Source: Entonaema liquescens
Lineage: Eukaryota > Ascomycota > Sordariomycetes > Xylariales > Xylariaceae
Direction of reading: 5' to 3'
DNA: 64,000 nt
Assembly (NCBI GenBank): GCA_902805475.1
Contig: CADCSX010000003.1
Span: forward strand, 1,178,001-1,242,000
Below are positions 12,717 through 21,456 of the stretch, piece after piece (positions within the stretch are counted from its first letter, which is position 1; each line of letters opens with the position of its first letter). The notes under the pieces are model-generated. The model saw only the letters and a program-made list of their open reading frames with translations. It made no database searches and had not been told where the DNA came from. The position numbers were made by a program, and so were the translations under genes.

Positions 12717-13956
12717 CTACCACACTTCACCCAGGAACCGTTCCATCTCGGTGAACTTATACTCCGGCAGCAGCTTGTTCCACTCGTCTGATATGTCCCA
12801 AGCACCTTTGACACTACTTAGAAGCATACCTATGAGTACGCCCTTCAGCATATTCGCCGCCGCCTCGTCTGAGACGCTAGGGTGACGTGCCTCTAACTTC
12901 CAGGATGCTGTCAAGTTTCCAGCTTCAAGGTCTTCTAATTTAACTGTATCGACTTGGAAAGGACTTCCTGAGATATTGGGTCAATAGCCATAGATTTGTA
13001 AATGTTTGGTCAAGGTTACTATCTCACCTCGAACTCGTTCGGCGATCTCTATAATCTTCGAGATTGGAAGGCTATTGCCCCTGATGCCTCCAACCACTGG
13101 CCACTCACCCTTGAAGTCAACCGCTTGGGCCACAACGGCTGCCAAATCCTGAACTGTGGTAAAGGTCACGATAGGATCATGCCCCTCAACAACAATAGCG
13201 CGTCGATTATGAGGATCGATAAAAGTGTTCAGCGGTGTCAAATGTTTAGAAGTCTTATGTGGGGTGGCAAGGTAGTTCAAGAACAAGCCAGGCTGGAATA
13301 GACAGTATTCCAGGACCTGTGTTGGTGAGTATTAGACCTGGCTCGTGGAGTAATAGGGAGGATATTATCAACTCACTTTTCCGTTCTCATTCACCTTTTT
13401 CAAATACCCCTTAATCTCGTCTTTGCCCGTCCACCAAGGCATCCCCGCACCACTACGGCTAGATACCTGTCAGCTGGGTTCGCTTCACCCATGTAGTTTT
13501 GCAAATAGGTAGATTCGCCTACCTCCCCCACTCGCTCGGTGCGAAGCGCTTCACGCCAGCTATGACAGCGGCATCGATCAGATTTTTCTGCGCCTTATTT
13601 CCCGGGTCCTGGAGGAGTTGCACAAAGGACAGCAGCGTATCGACGCCGCGTAATGCTGCAACTAGCTCGCCTCTGTTTTCGTAGTTGACTTGGCGCCATG
13701 TAACACCATGTTGGTTGCTGTCTTGGAGCACTACCTCCTATAGTTCAACTTAGAACGGAACTCCACGATTTGATTTAAAAAGCCTAGTGGTGGTGGCACT
13801 GACCTTTCTGCTCAAGATAGTAATATCATGCTTCTTGGGAGCCGCTAAGGCGTCAATGACCTCTCGGGCAACTTCTATAGAGAGGTTAATATCTGACGAT
13901 TACTTGTATCAGGATGTCTTACCCCCTGAGCCTCCAGCAATGACGATCTTAACCAT
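12717..13956 (-). CDS. NmrA-like / isoflavone-reductase-like NAD(P)-binding protein
   Basis: Six exons on the minus strand: 13956-13923, 13874-13804, 13737-13523, 13458-13377, 13316-13028, 12967-12717. All five introns are GT-AG, and every phase closes to a 313-residue protein, the usual size of the family. The N-terminus MVKIVIAGGSGEVAREV is a Rossmann dinucleotide-binding loop; FAPSEWG near residue 105 and MPWWTGKDEIKGYLKK after it are typical of fungal NmrA/PCBER-type reductases. The first two introns are short (48 and 66 nt). Such proteins either reduce small molecules with NADPH or act as redox-sensing regulators; the substrate cannot be told from sequence. The gene lies just downstream of a Zn2Cys6 regulator transcribed in the same direction, so co-regulation is possible. 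Confidence 0.9.
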
Positions 13957-14405
13957 TGTAGCCACGATACTTATATGGGCGAAGACTCCTTTAAATCTGA
14001 TGCTAGATCTCGGTAAGAGTATTGGAATAGGCTTATTGTTATATAGGTACCGGGCGGCGCTTCTTGAAGGGATTCACGGGCAGATTCACGGTGCTTTCTA
14101 GTATCCCGTAGTGTTTTCGGGCATTTCCTTAACGGGATTGAATTGACCAATAGGGTTCAACCTTTGGAACCCGAAGGTATAGGCGACAGGGACCTTCAAT
14201 TGCATCCTGAGGTAACGACCCAATCTGAATAGAAGAGAATAATATAAATGCTAGTATAGGACCAATTGAACATGAACACAAGGAGTGTGTCGTTATAGGA
14301 AATAAATAATATAGAAGGCAAGATCTAATGTAGGTAGCCATAGAAACATGAGCATACGTTTTAAGGACGAATGAAATTGTATTTAATACCTATTGCTTCG
14401 CTAAA
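13957..14405. promoter_or_regulatory. Spacer between regulator and reductase genes
   Basis: This 449-bp gap lies between the 3' end of the Zn2Cys6 gene and the start of the NmrA-like gene, so it should contain the reductase promoter. No clear motif could be assigned. Confidence 0.4.
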
Positions 14406-15638
14406 CTAGACATCCGAAGCACCATTCAGGGAAGCACGTTCAGCCTGGAGGTCTCTAATCGTACTATCAAACTCATTCCGGAGCCATGCCGCGATATATG
14501 TATAGAGGCTACCCGCGCCAGCAACTGACGGCTCGCCCGAGAGATGCGAACTAAAAAGATCGATAAGAGCAGACATTCTGCTTAGCTCGCTTAGAACTAG
14601 ATGGTTCCTGATTACTGCTTGCATTTTCCGATCCTCGATGCTGAATGTTCCCAACGTAGCCGGCACGTCGGTAACGACGAAGCCTGTTGTTCGGGGCAAT
14701 ATTCGCAAGTTAGTTGAACAAGAACCCGCCATTTCCTTAGGCCCCGAAGACGAAGAAGCTGAATTGCAGACAGTGCTAGCAGCTTCTGATGCATCGGATG
14801 TTGAGGCTTCTGGCGAGATACTACATGACCATCCGGCCGCCTGTTGATACCAGATCAAAATGCGGGAGATGATTGATGCATGGACCATGACTCGATGGCC
14901 GGACTTGGCGCAAGAACACTCTAGGAGACCACTGAGTCGGTCAATTGCTTTTCTATTGAAGTGAAGGACCTGATCCAACCGGGCCGTTACAGTATCTGAG
15001 TTAGTATTAGGGGCGTGAAGATCCGGGGCAGGGCAGATCAAATCGGCAAAAATCTCGTATGACTCCCGCGCACAGCTGTGAGATCCACGGGGATCTTGGA
15101 CCCTGTGATTTCGGGTTCCGGTGGTTGAATCCTTTGGAGACGACGTGCGAATGTCGAAATCCAAAAAGTCAAATTGAGGCCACTGATCTATAGCTAGAGG
15201 GTTGAATAGATGATCAAGTCCAAGCTGGGTATGGTTATGATTGTTTGGTAATGGAGAGTGAATATTGCTTTCAAGGGGCAATGTCTCACCCCTCGGGTCC
15301 AAACAAGATGGTTGTGCTTCGCCACGTACTTGTCCTGGTTCCTCGAGTGCCATATTTACAGAACTCTCTGCATTGCTATCAGGCCATAAGTTCTGTGTTT
15401 GCCTAGTTGTTCTAACTGGAGTTGCGGAATTGAGTCTTGCAGAGAGGCCACTTCTTGGCACTCTACCCAGCTTACGCGAGATGCCATATACGCAATCAAT
15501 ATCGAGGGTAGCGCAGCGACGACATTTGGGCCGACTACGGTCGCATCTAACCTTGGCCGATCCACACGAGTCGCATGAGGACCTCAGTTTAGAAGTAATC
15601 GCTCTCGGGAGCTGTGATGTGCCTGGTAGCTCAGTCAT
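14406..15638 (-). CDS. AflR-like Zn(II)2Cys6 transcription factor
   Basis: Single uninterrupted exon of 410 residues. Residues 22-49 form a binuclear zinc cluster with spacing C-X2-C-X6-C-X6-C-X2-C-X6-C, followed by a basic stretch (ISRKLGRVPRSGLSAR) as in AflR. The middle is Ser/Pro/Asn-rich; a C-terminal part with YEIFADLICP, LSGLLECSCAKSGHRVMVHASII and LVLSELSRMSALIDLFSSHL resembles the AflR C-terminal domain. Family members usually control secondary-metabolite clusters. Here no polyketide synthase, NRPS or terpene synthase is visible nearby; only the NmrA-like reductase lies downstream on the same strand. It may control that gene, a distant cluster, or be a stray cluster remnant. Confidence 0.88.
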   Translation of the reverse strand: MTELPGTSQLPRAITSKLRSSCDSCGSAKVRCDRSRPKCRRCATLDIDCVYGISRKLGRVPRSGLSARLNSATPVRTTRQTQNLWPDSNAESSVNMALEEPGQVRGEAQPSCLDPRGETLPLESNIHSPLPNNHNHTQLGLDHLFNPLAIDQWPQFDFLDFDIRTSSPKDSTTGTRNHRVQDPRGSHSCARESYEIFADLICPAPDLHAPNTNSDTVTARLDQVLHFNRKAIDRLSGLLECSCAKSGHRVMVHASIISRILIWYQQAAGWSCSISPEASTSDASEAASTVCNSASSSSGPKEMAGSCSTNLRILPRTTGFVVTDVPATLGTFSIEDRKMQAVIRNHLVLSELSRMSALIDLFSSHLSGEPSVAGAGSLYTYIAAWLRNEFDSTIRDLQAERASLNGASDV

Positions 15639-16083
15639 CGTTTCGTAGGTAGGGATTATTGAAAGTTTCCCCTTCAGCTCTTACACGCGTCAAACCAGGA
15701 AATAATATTATCTGAGCGCCAAGACTTTCCTTTACCACAGCTACAAAAAAGGAACCTCAAAATATCAAGACAACTATATTTTATTTATGATATAACCAGT
15801 TATTCAATGCTACCGCAATTCCCTTTTCGAATTTGTACTGATATAAATATCACCAAGCCAACTCATACCTATCGTATCGTCTTAGAATAGTTAACTACCT
15901 ATTAACTAGGTTAGGTAGTTAGAAGTTACGAACATCTCTATGAATCCCTATGTGCGGTCAACCAGGACGGGCCTTCTTCTTGTTAAGAGGCAACTTCAGT
16001 AAGCATTTATAGACCATCAAGCACTTAACCAAATAGTCAAAAAAAGATATCGCATATTCGGATCAAATCAGAAGCAAAAAGGT
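15639..16083. other. Upstream region of the regulator gene
   Basis: Non-coding, AT-rich, with a palindrome-like series of CTAACTACCTA and TAGGTAGTTAG words around 15890-15925. It contains the promoter of the AflR-like gene and ends at the terminator of the tRNA-Val gene. Confidence 0.45.
16076..16080 (-). terminator. Pol III terminator of tRNA-Val
   Basis: A run of five As on the plus strand is TTTTT in the tRNA sense, four bases past the discriminator. Confidence 0.75.
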
Positions 16084-16173
16084 TAGTCACGCCGTGGATC
16101 GAACACGGAACCTTCTCGGGACTTTGAACACATCAATGTGAACGAGAAATCATAACCATTAGACCACGCGACT
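16084..16173 (-). tRNA. tRNA-Val (anticodon CAC), with intron
   Basis: On the minus strand the acceptor stem AGTCGCG pairs with CGTGACT, the anticodon stem TCTCG pairs with CGAGA, and the T-arm is CCGTG-TTCGATC-CACGG. The anticodon loop reads TTCACA then C38, giving anticodon CAC. A 17-nt intron lies between positions 37 and 38, the normal place in eukaryotes, and contains GTG complementary to the anticodon. The discriminator is A at 16084. Reading the loop as TCA (opal) requires an impossible stem and was rejected. Confidence 0.9.
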
Positions 16174-16465
16174 TGGTGGGAACTTCCTTATTCAAGCTCC
16201 CATATGATTGGTTGAAGTTTAACTATCATAGTATAGTATATGTATACGACTCCTTGTAGGTAAATAGGGGGCCTCCATCACTAGGCTCATGGATAGGTAA
16301 ATTCTCTCAAGAGCGTCTTCTACGCTATTAGTCTGGTCAAGTGGGCCCAAAAAAAGTTATAGCCTCAACATTAGAGCAACCAACCCTAGGGGGCTCCATA
16401 ACGTCGGCCTTAAGCGAACCCTACCTAACCCACACGGTTTCTCTATAAAGCCATACCTAGAGACC

Positions 16466-16472
16466 AAAAAAA
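16466..16472 (-). terminator. Pol III terminator of tRNA-Arg
   Basis: Seven As on the plus strand form a T7 run shortly after the tRNA-Arg 3' end. Confidence 0.75.
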
Positions 16473-16479
16473 GTAGAAT

Positions 16480-16579
16480 TGACCACCCTGGGGCTCGAAC
16501 CCAGAATCTCCTGATTGCTTTCGATCATGTTTGACATGCTCGGTCGTAGTCAGACGCCTTACCATTGGGCCAAGCGGCC
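16480..16579 (-). tRNA. tRNA-Arg (anticodon ACG), with intron
   Basis: The acceptor stem GGCCGCT pairs with GGTGGTC through two G-U pairs plus a G-U at the end. The anticodon stem TCTGA pairs with TCAGG, the loop is C-T-ACG-A...A, and the T-arm reads CTGGG-TTCGAGC-CCCAG. An intron of about 28 nt sits after position 37. Decoding is CGN arginine via A34 (inosine). The A box (TTGGCCCAATGG) and B box (GGTTCGAGCCC) are intact. Confidence 0.9.
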
Positions 16580-17394
16580 TATGGATTCTTCGTGAGGGTG
16601 AAGACCCATTGGTTGATGAAGCGAGCTGTACAATAGTGCTATATACCTGTTAGCCTTCGATAGACTATTCGATACTTACGAGTTTTCTCAGTAGTTGTTT
16701 ACTACTGTAGAATTAAATAGTTCCATGGCCTTGCTTATGTTGACTGGTTGGTTCTAGAATCAAACTTGACAAAGCAGGTTCTTACATTTCTATCGATCTC
16801 CGAATCCAGGCTGTTCTGACTCAAGATATGATATCGATTAACTCCAGAAAACTGCCGAGATCAATATCTTCCTCCATCTTCAGGCCTTATAAGTGAGGGT
16901 TTCATACCCAGCTCGACTGATATGTTATATCTTCTAAGTGCCTGGAGGGAGTGTTTCTTGTTTCGAAATCATCCCTATTTTGTACCAAATCAAAACCGCA
17001 GTGGTCGTGATAACAGTAACATGATATTAAGTTATACATCAGCCAGTATCCAAACGAGAATGGCTTCTTGTATATTACTACATTTTACTTCAAGACTCCT
17101 AGCAAACAATGTACTAATAGTACATGAAAATAATGTTCACCTAAGTAGATGTATCTTTCTATCAATCTTTCATACTGTACCTATATAGATCCTACCACAG
17201 CACAGTAACTATTCAATCCTGATCCCCACTTCAACAGAACGGTTCCACTTGAACCCTTCTAGAATTCGACACCGGCCCTGACTAGCTCGACATCAAACCC
17301 TCGTCACCTTCCTTACACACACACACACACACACACACATACATACCTCTCTCTATATTGTGAAAATCCAGGCCCGTCGTCACTCAACCCGGTA
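16580..17394. other. Spacer between divergent tRNA genes
   Basis: AT-rich DNA between the minus-strand tRNA-Arg and plus-strand tRNA-Lys. It has a CA dinucleotide repeat at 17315-17339. The open frame at 16922-17188 shows no family and no start context. Confidence 0.5.
17315..17339. repeat. CA dinucleotide microsatellite
   Basis: About twelve uninterrupted AC units, some 55 bp before the tRNA-Lys gene. Confidence 0.95.
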
Positions 17395-17535
17395 GCCCGG
17401 TTAGCTCAATCGGTAGAGCGTGAGACTCTTAATCTCAAGGTTGCGGGTAAGTTCATACTTCTCTAGGTTACCTACTTATGAGATTTCCATCCATATGCTA
17501 ACATGCACTAATAGGTTCGACCCCCGCATCGGGCT
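17395..17535 (+). tRNA. tRNA-Lys (anticodon CTT) interrupted in the T-stem by an mRNA-type intron
   Basis: Bases 17395-17446 give nucleotides 1-52 of a tRNA: acceptor GCCCGGT, D-arm GCTC/GAGC, anticodon stem TGAGA/TCTCA with loop CTCTTAA (anticodon CTT), variable AGGTT and the first four T-stem bases GCGG. Bases 17515-17535 supply the rest: G, loop TTCGACC, CCCGC, acceptor ATCGGGC and discriminator T. Joined, they make a 73-nt tRNA with all stems paired. The 68 bp between (17447-17514) start GTAAGT and end TAG, with GCTAAC at 17497-17502. No intron is present at the usual 37/38 site. A T run starting near 17583 can serve as Pol III terminator. The intron is seen directly; removal by the spliceosome is inference. 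Confidence 0.85.
17447..17514 (+). other. GT-AG intron inside tRNA-Lys T-stem
   Basis: The 68-bp insert has a perfect fungal donor (GTAAGT), a branch-site match GCTAAC 12-17 nt before the 3' end, a second candidate ACTAAT closer in, and a TAG acceptor. It sits between canonical tRNA positions 52 and 53. It resembles the short introns in the protein genes of this window in size and signals. Confidence 0.8.
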
Positions 17536-17582
17536 CAATTCCTGATGCTTCCTAGAAAACTGGGATAAGCAACCTCTTTAAC

Positions 17583-17589
17583 TTTTTTT
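17583..17589 (+). terminator. Pol III terminator of tRNA-Lys
   Basis: Run of Ts about 48 bp after the tRNA 3' end; further T-rich tracts follow up to 17625. Confidence 0.6.
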
Positions 17590-18145
17590 CCCTTCTATTT
17601 TTTGTTTTCTTTTTCTCTTTTCGGTTCGTTCTTGTAAAGTGTTCACATAGGCTGACATTGAAGCGAACGAGCTATTCTAACATCGTAGATTCAATACCAC
17701 GGACGTGTGTAGAATATCTTCATGTAGGTAAATACCTAGGTTACTACATAATGTAAAGGGGCCACTGTAAACCTCCCACATGATGAATATACTGCTATTT
17801 TTACCCTCAAGACGTAGATAATCTCATCATCACTTTGCGCAGGGTAGGTCATCTTCAGAATAATGAATAATAAGTGTTGCTTGCTCTCTATTCCAAGCAT
17901 CGAAAACTCGTCTAGATATCTATACCGCCGTACCTTCAGATATGCATACTACCTTCCCCAGGGTTCTATTCCAGACATGCTCTCCCCTTAAGCGCTAGCG
18001 ATCAACGTCTATATCAAGCGCCTCACTTGTATACCTACTACCTATGTAATAACCCAATCCGATATATCCTTTCTATCGCACGTAATATACCGTATATCAT
18101 ACCCTCTTACCATCTTCCTAGACAAATTTCTACATAACACGCATC
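17590..18145. other. Spacer after tRNA-Lys
   Basis: No gene is seen. It contains the 3' flank of the asparaginase gene (minus strand) and several TACCTAGGTT-like words near 17735. Confidence 0.5.
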
Positions 18146-20191
18146 TTACTCAAACCGCCGCCTGCCCCCTTTCCCACCCCCATCCACACTCTTCTCCTCC
18201 ACCCACAGCATCCCCCCAGCCTCCCTCAACAGCCTCACGCACCCCTCATTCCCCGCCCTCTGCGCCAGGAACAGCGGCGTATTATTCGCGCGGTTGCGCG
18301 CGTGCACGCTCGCCCCCCTAACCAGCAGCTCCTCCAGGATACCCGGCTCCGGGCCTAGCGCCGCGAGATGCACCGCCGTGTTGCCCATGTAGTCCGCGTG
18401 GCGCAGAAGCACCATCGGGCCCTCGCCCTCATCACGGTCCGCAGCCTCCAGGATCTCAAGAGTACCCGAGAGATTCCCCGACGCGATCGCGTATCCTAGC
18501 GCCGTGAACGCTGCTTCGGGGCCGGTCAACCGGTCCGCCCAGGAGGTGTCTAGGCCGGCGGGCGGGTGTTTGAAGGACGTCGTGGCAGCGAGTTCGGTAA
18601 GTTCGCCGCGAAGCGACCGGCTCATGCGCGCAGCGATCTCCGCGGCGTTGTCGCCCTCGCCGCCGGGTCCAGGGGTAATGCGAGGAGATACGAGAGCTTG
18701 GTGAGCGCGGCTTCGGAAGTAAGATCGTGGCCGAAGACGACGCCGGCCCGGCCGAGCGCAAACCCAGGTGCGTATAGGGGCGACACGAAGCCGTTGGTGC
18801 ACTGACTGACGTTGACGATGATGATGCCGCGCTGGACGGCTGCAGCAATGACCTTGGTCAAACTGCCGTCGACACCCTCGGGTGCGTTGCCCATCCCGAA
18901 CGTCTCAAGGATTAATCCACGTAGGTGCGGCACCCTAAGTACCGAGTCCACCATCTCGGGCTTGATACCCGGGAAGATGCGCACGCAAGCTACATGTGCA
19001 GTGTCCACGTACGACGTAACGCGGAACTGAGCGATCTTAGTCGGCCGCCGCACGAGTGACCAGTTCACATCAACACCGAGGCTAGTGACTTTGGCGAGCG
19101 GTTCACAATTGGGACTAGCGAAAGCCTCGAAGACGATGCGGAAACCTTGGTCGTACGGTTTCCGCGGAATAGTGTGTGGTGGAAGAAGAGGCACACTTCG
19201 GGGATGGCGAAGGTACCGGCTATGATAAGGGAGCCGAGTAAATTATCGACTGCATCCGACTGAAGTGCAAAGATAGAGGCTTGCGAGCCGGTTAAAATTA
19301 CCGGCTTGCCTAGGTCTTCCTGTATGTAATCGTTAGTGATGCTTAAGAAACTCAAAACTCCATACAAGAAACCCGTTCAAGCCAAGTTAATGAGTTTGAA
19401 AATCAGTTCCTCTATAAGTGGCATATCCACATACCAACATGAAGGACAAAGCCGAAGCCGAATAAGACAAGGAGTCAGTTCCGTGGAGTACCACGAAGCC
19501 ATCGAATAGGTGGTAATTAGCTTTGATAGTAGTAGCGATTTGGGTCCAACCGAAACTGCTAATACTAGAAGAATCTAACAGCGGTGAGAATTCGAGGGCG
19601 CCGTAGCGGATATGTCTCGAGTATGAACTCGGCGGTGTGCGTAAACTATCGATGGTGACCTGGACCCCATCCTTCACCGCGGTTAACGGGACTGCGTTAA
19701 GTTAGCTATCTTTAACGTATTATAGGTAATAGCCGGCTTTGTAGATTTGACAATAACGAAACACCGTCATAAACTAGATACTAAACAGCATAACGCCTCA
19801 AAGAAGAATGTCCCTTGGGCTATATCCCAAGTAGACCTTCTCAGGTCCCATAGCACTCATCAACCTTGGTAGCCAGATGAGAATCTTACTATGGTTTGTG
19901 CTCATCCCCTAGTGGTAGATATATATCTCCCCTAGCCGACTTTCTTGACTCCCGTATCTGATATACGATATACGAACCCTATAACTAGAAATAGCACGTA
20001 CCTCTTTCTGACATGTCGTTGAACGACAGACGCGGCGCCATAGCATTCTCTAGAAACCCATCAACGGGCACGAGGCCGCCTGCCGACGGCTGCATGCATA
20101 TTGTGCCTCCGGTGATGATGATGAGTACCCGCGATTCGGGATATGTAGTAACTTCGGCATTGCCGCTGGCGGGGACTGCGAAGGCTCCCAT
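18146..20191 (-). CDS. Cytosolic L-asparaginase with C-terminal ankyrin repeats, two frame breaks
   Basis: Exons on the minus strand: 20191-20002, 19691-19435, 19319-18146. The first shows VLIIITGGTICMQ, the Thr-containing active-site loop of type I asparaginases; FVVLHGTDSLSYSASAL supplies the second catalytic TDS motif, and VILTGSQ follows. Further on come GLILETFGMGNAPEG and IIIVNVSQCTNGFV. The C-terminus carries two or three ankyrin repeats (GNTAVHLAALGPEPGILEEL, NTPLFLAQRAGNEGCVRLL), an arrangement known in fungal and animal asparaginases. It hydrolyses asparagine to aspartate and ammonia. Two one-base frame breaks interrupt the long exon: near 19130, where one extra T restores SSFEAFASPN, and near 18673, where one extra C restores the reading LPPGPGGEGDN. 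With both repaired the protein is about 540 residues. Confidence 0.87.
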
Positions 20192-21456
20192 CGTTGCAGG
20201 ATAGAGATAGGACGAGATGTCCTATAGTTCCTTGCTCTTATATCCCTTGCGGCTGACTTTGCAGTCGATCGTGAGAATTTATATCCTTCCCCCCTTAGAG
20301 ACGTAGTCTAAGATATGTCCAAGTCGCACGCCTAATAATCAAGCCCACACCACGGATTGTTTTTGTTGCAGACAATTAACCACTAATAAGTGGCGATTTC
20401 TGATATCCAGTTAGGTATCTCACTTCAAACCCAAATAACAATCTTCATCAAAGTCCTTATATAAATCGTAAAGCCCATCCAGCCAAAAGAATATAAGAGA
20501 AAAAATAGAAAATCCAACGCCGAATAATAGACCAAGAGCTATATCGGAACCCGGTCCCTGGAATTCGTAATACCCTTTTACGTCAAAGAAAACGGGAAAG
20601 AGGAAAAAATAATCGGTACACCTTCTAAGGTTCGCTAAAGGACGGTCGACTCCACATAAGACTTGAACTAAAAGTTAAAAGAGGAAAAACACGAGTAGTG
20701 TTGATTACCTATGTAGAATATGTAGATACATATATGTAGGGTGTGGGTAAATAAGTAAGTAGGTACATAATTCCAACTTCCTAACTTATATGCAAAAGCC
20801 ATGCTTAGATAGGTGTGCTCCGTCTTTACCCTTCTGTTGGCTTTATGGTGTGCTGGCTTATCTCTGTCTAGATTCGGGTGAAAAAGGAGGGAAGTGAGAT
20901 ATAAATCAGAGATACCGGTGAACGCATTAGGTAGTACCCCCTTTGAACGAGCTCAAGGTAGACCAATCAAAAGGCAGACCGATGACGGACATCCCGTTAC
21001 GTATTATTGTATTATTCTCCAGACGCCACTTATAAAATTAATGGATATATACCTACAGAGGTAGTTATAGATATGTAATAAATTGAGTATGTTTGGCATG
21101 CTCATGAAGCTTTTTGGTCTCTCTTTAGAATTCATTATTTTATCTTGATTCTCTATGTTAATGTTATTTTATCGTCGCTTCTTGATGTCGACAATGTTCA
21201 TCTCTCATAAGCCCAACCATCTAACCAGGAATCAATAACAGCCCGTCTTTCGGTGGCGGATCTACTAACTTTTTGCTGTGCTACATTGTAACTAATCATC
21301 ACGCTGGCTCTCTATTTCATTAAACCTGCTTCATCTTCTCTCTCTCGGGTATTGGAAGAACTCTCCGCTTCCCACATTTATTCTTCTGGTGTCGCAAGAT
21401 TGGGCCCGAATGCTTCGCTATCTTATTGTTTTTCTATGTAGATTCGGGCTGGCCTG
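20192..21456. other. Intergenic stretch, 1.3 kb
   Basis: Upstream DNA of the asparaginase gene and downstream DNA of the phosphatase gene. It is AT-rich with a tract of TAGGTA-type words around 20740-20765; nothing else is supported. Confidence 0.5.

Noticed and set aside
13787..14101. Plus-strand frame of 104 residues with hydrophobic segments
   Set aside because: It is antisense to the first two exons of the NmrA-like gene, which have strong family and splice support.
16084..16173. tRNA with TCA anticodon (selenocysteine or suppressor)
   Set aside because: The only well-paired anticodon stem is TCTCG/CGAGA, which sets the anticodon as CAC (Val) with a standard 37/38 intron.
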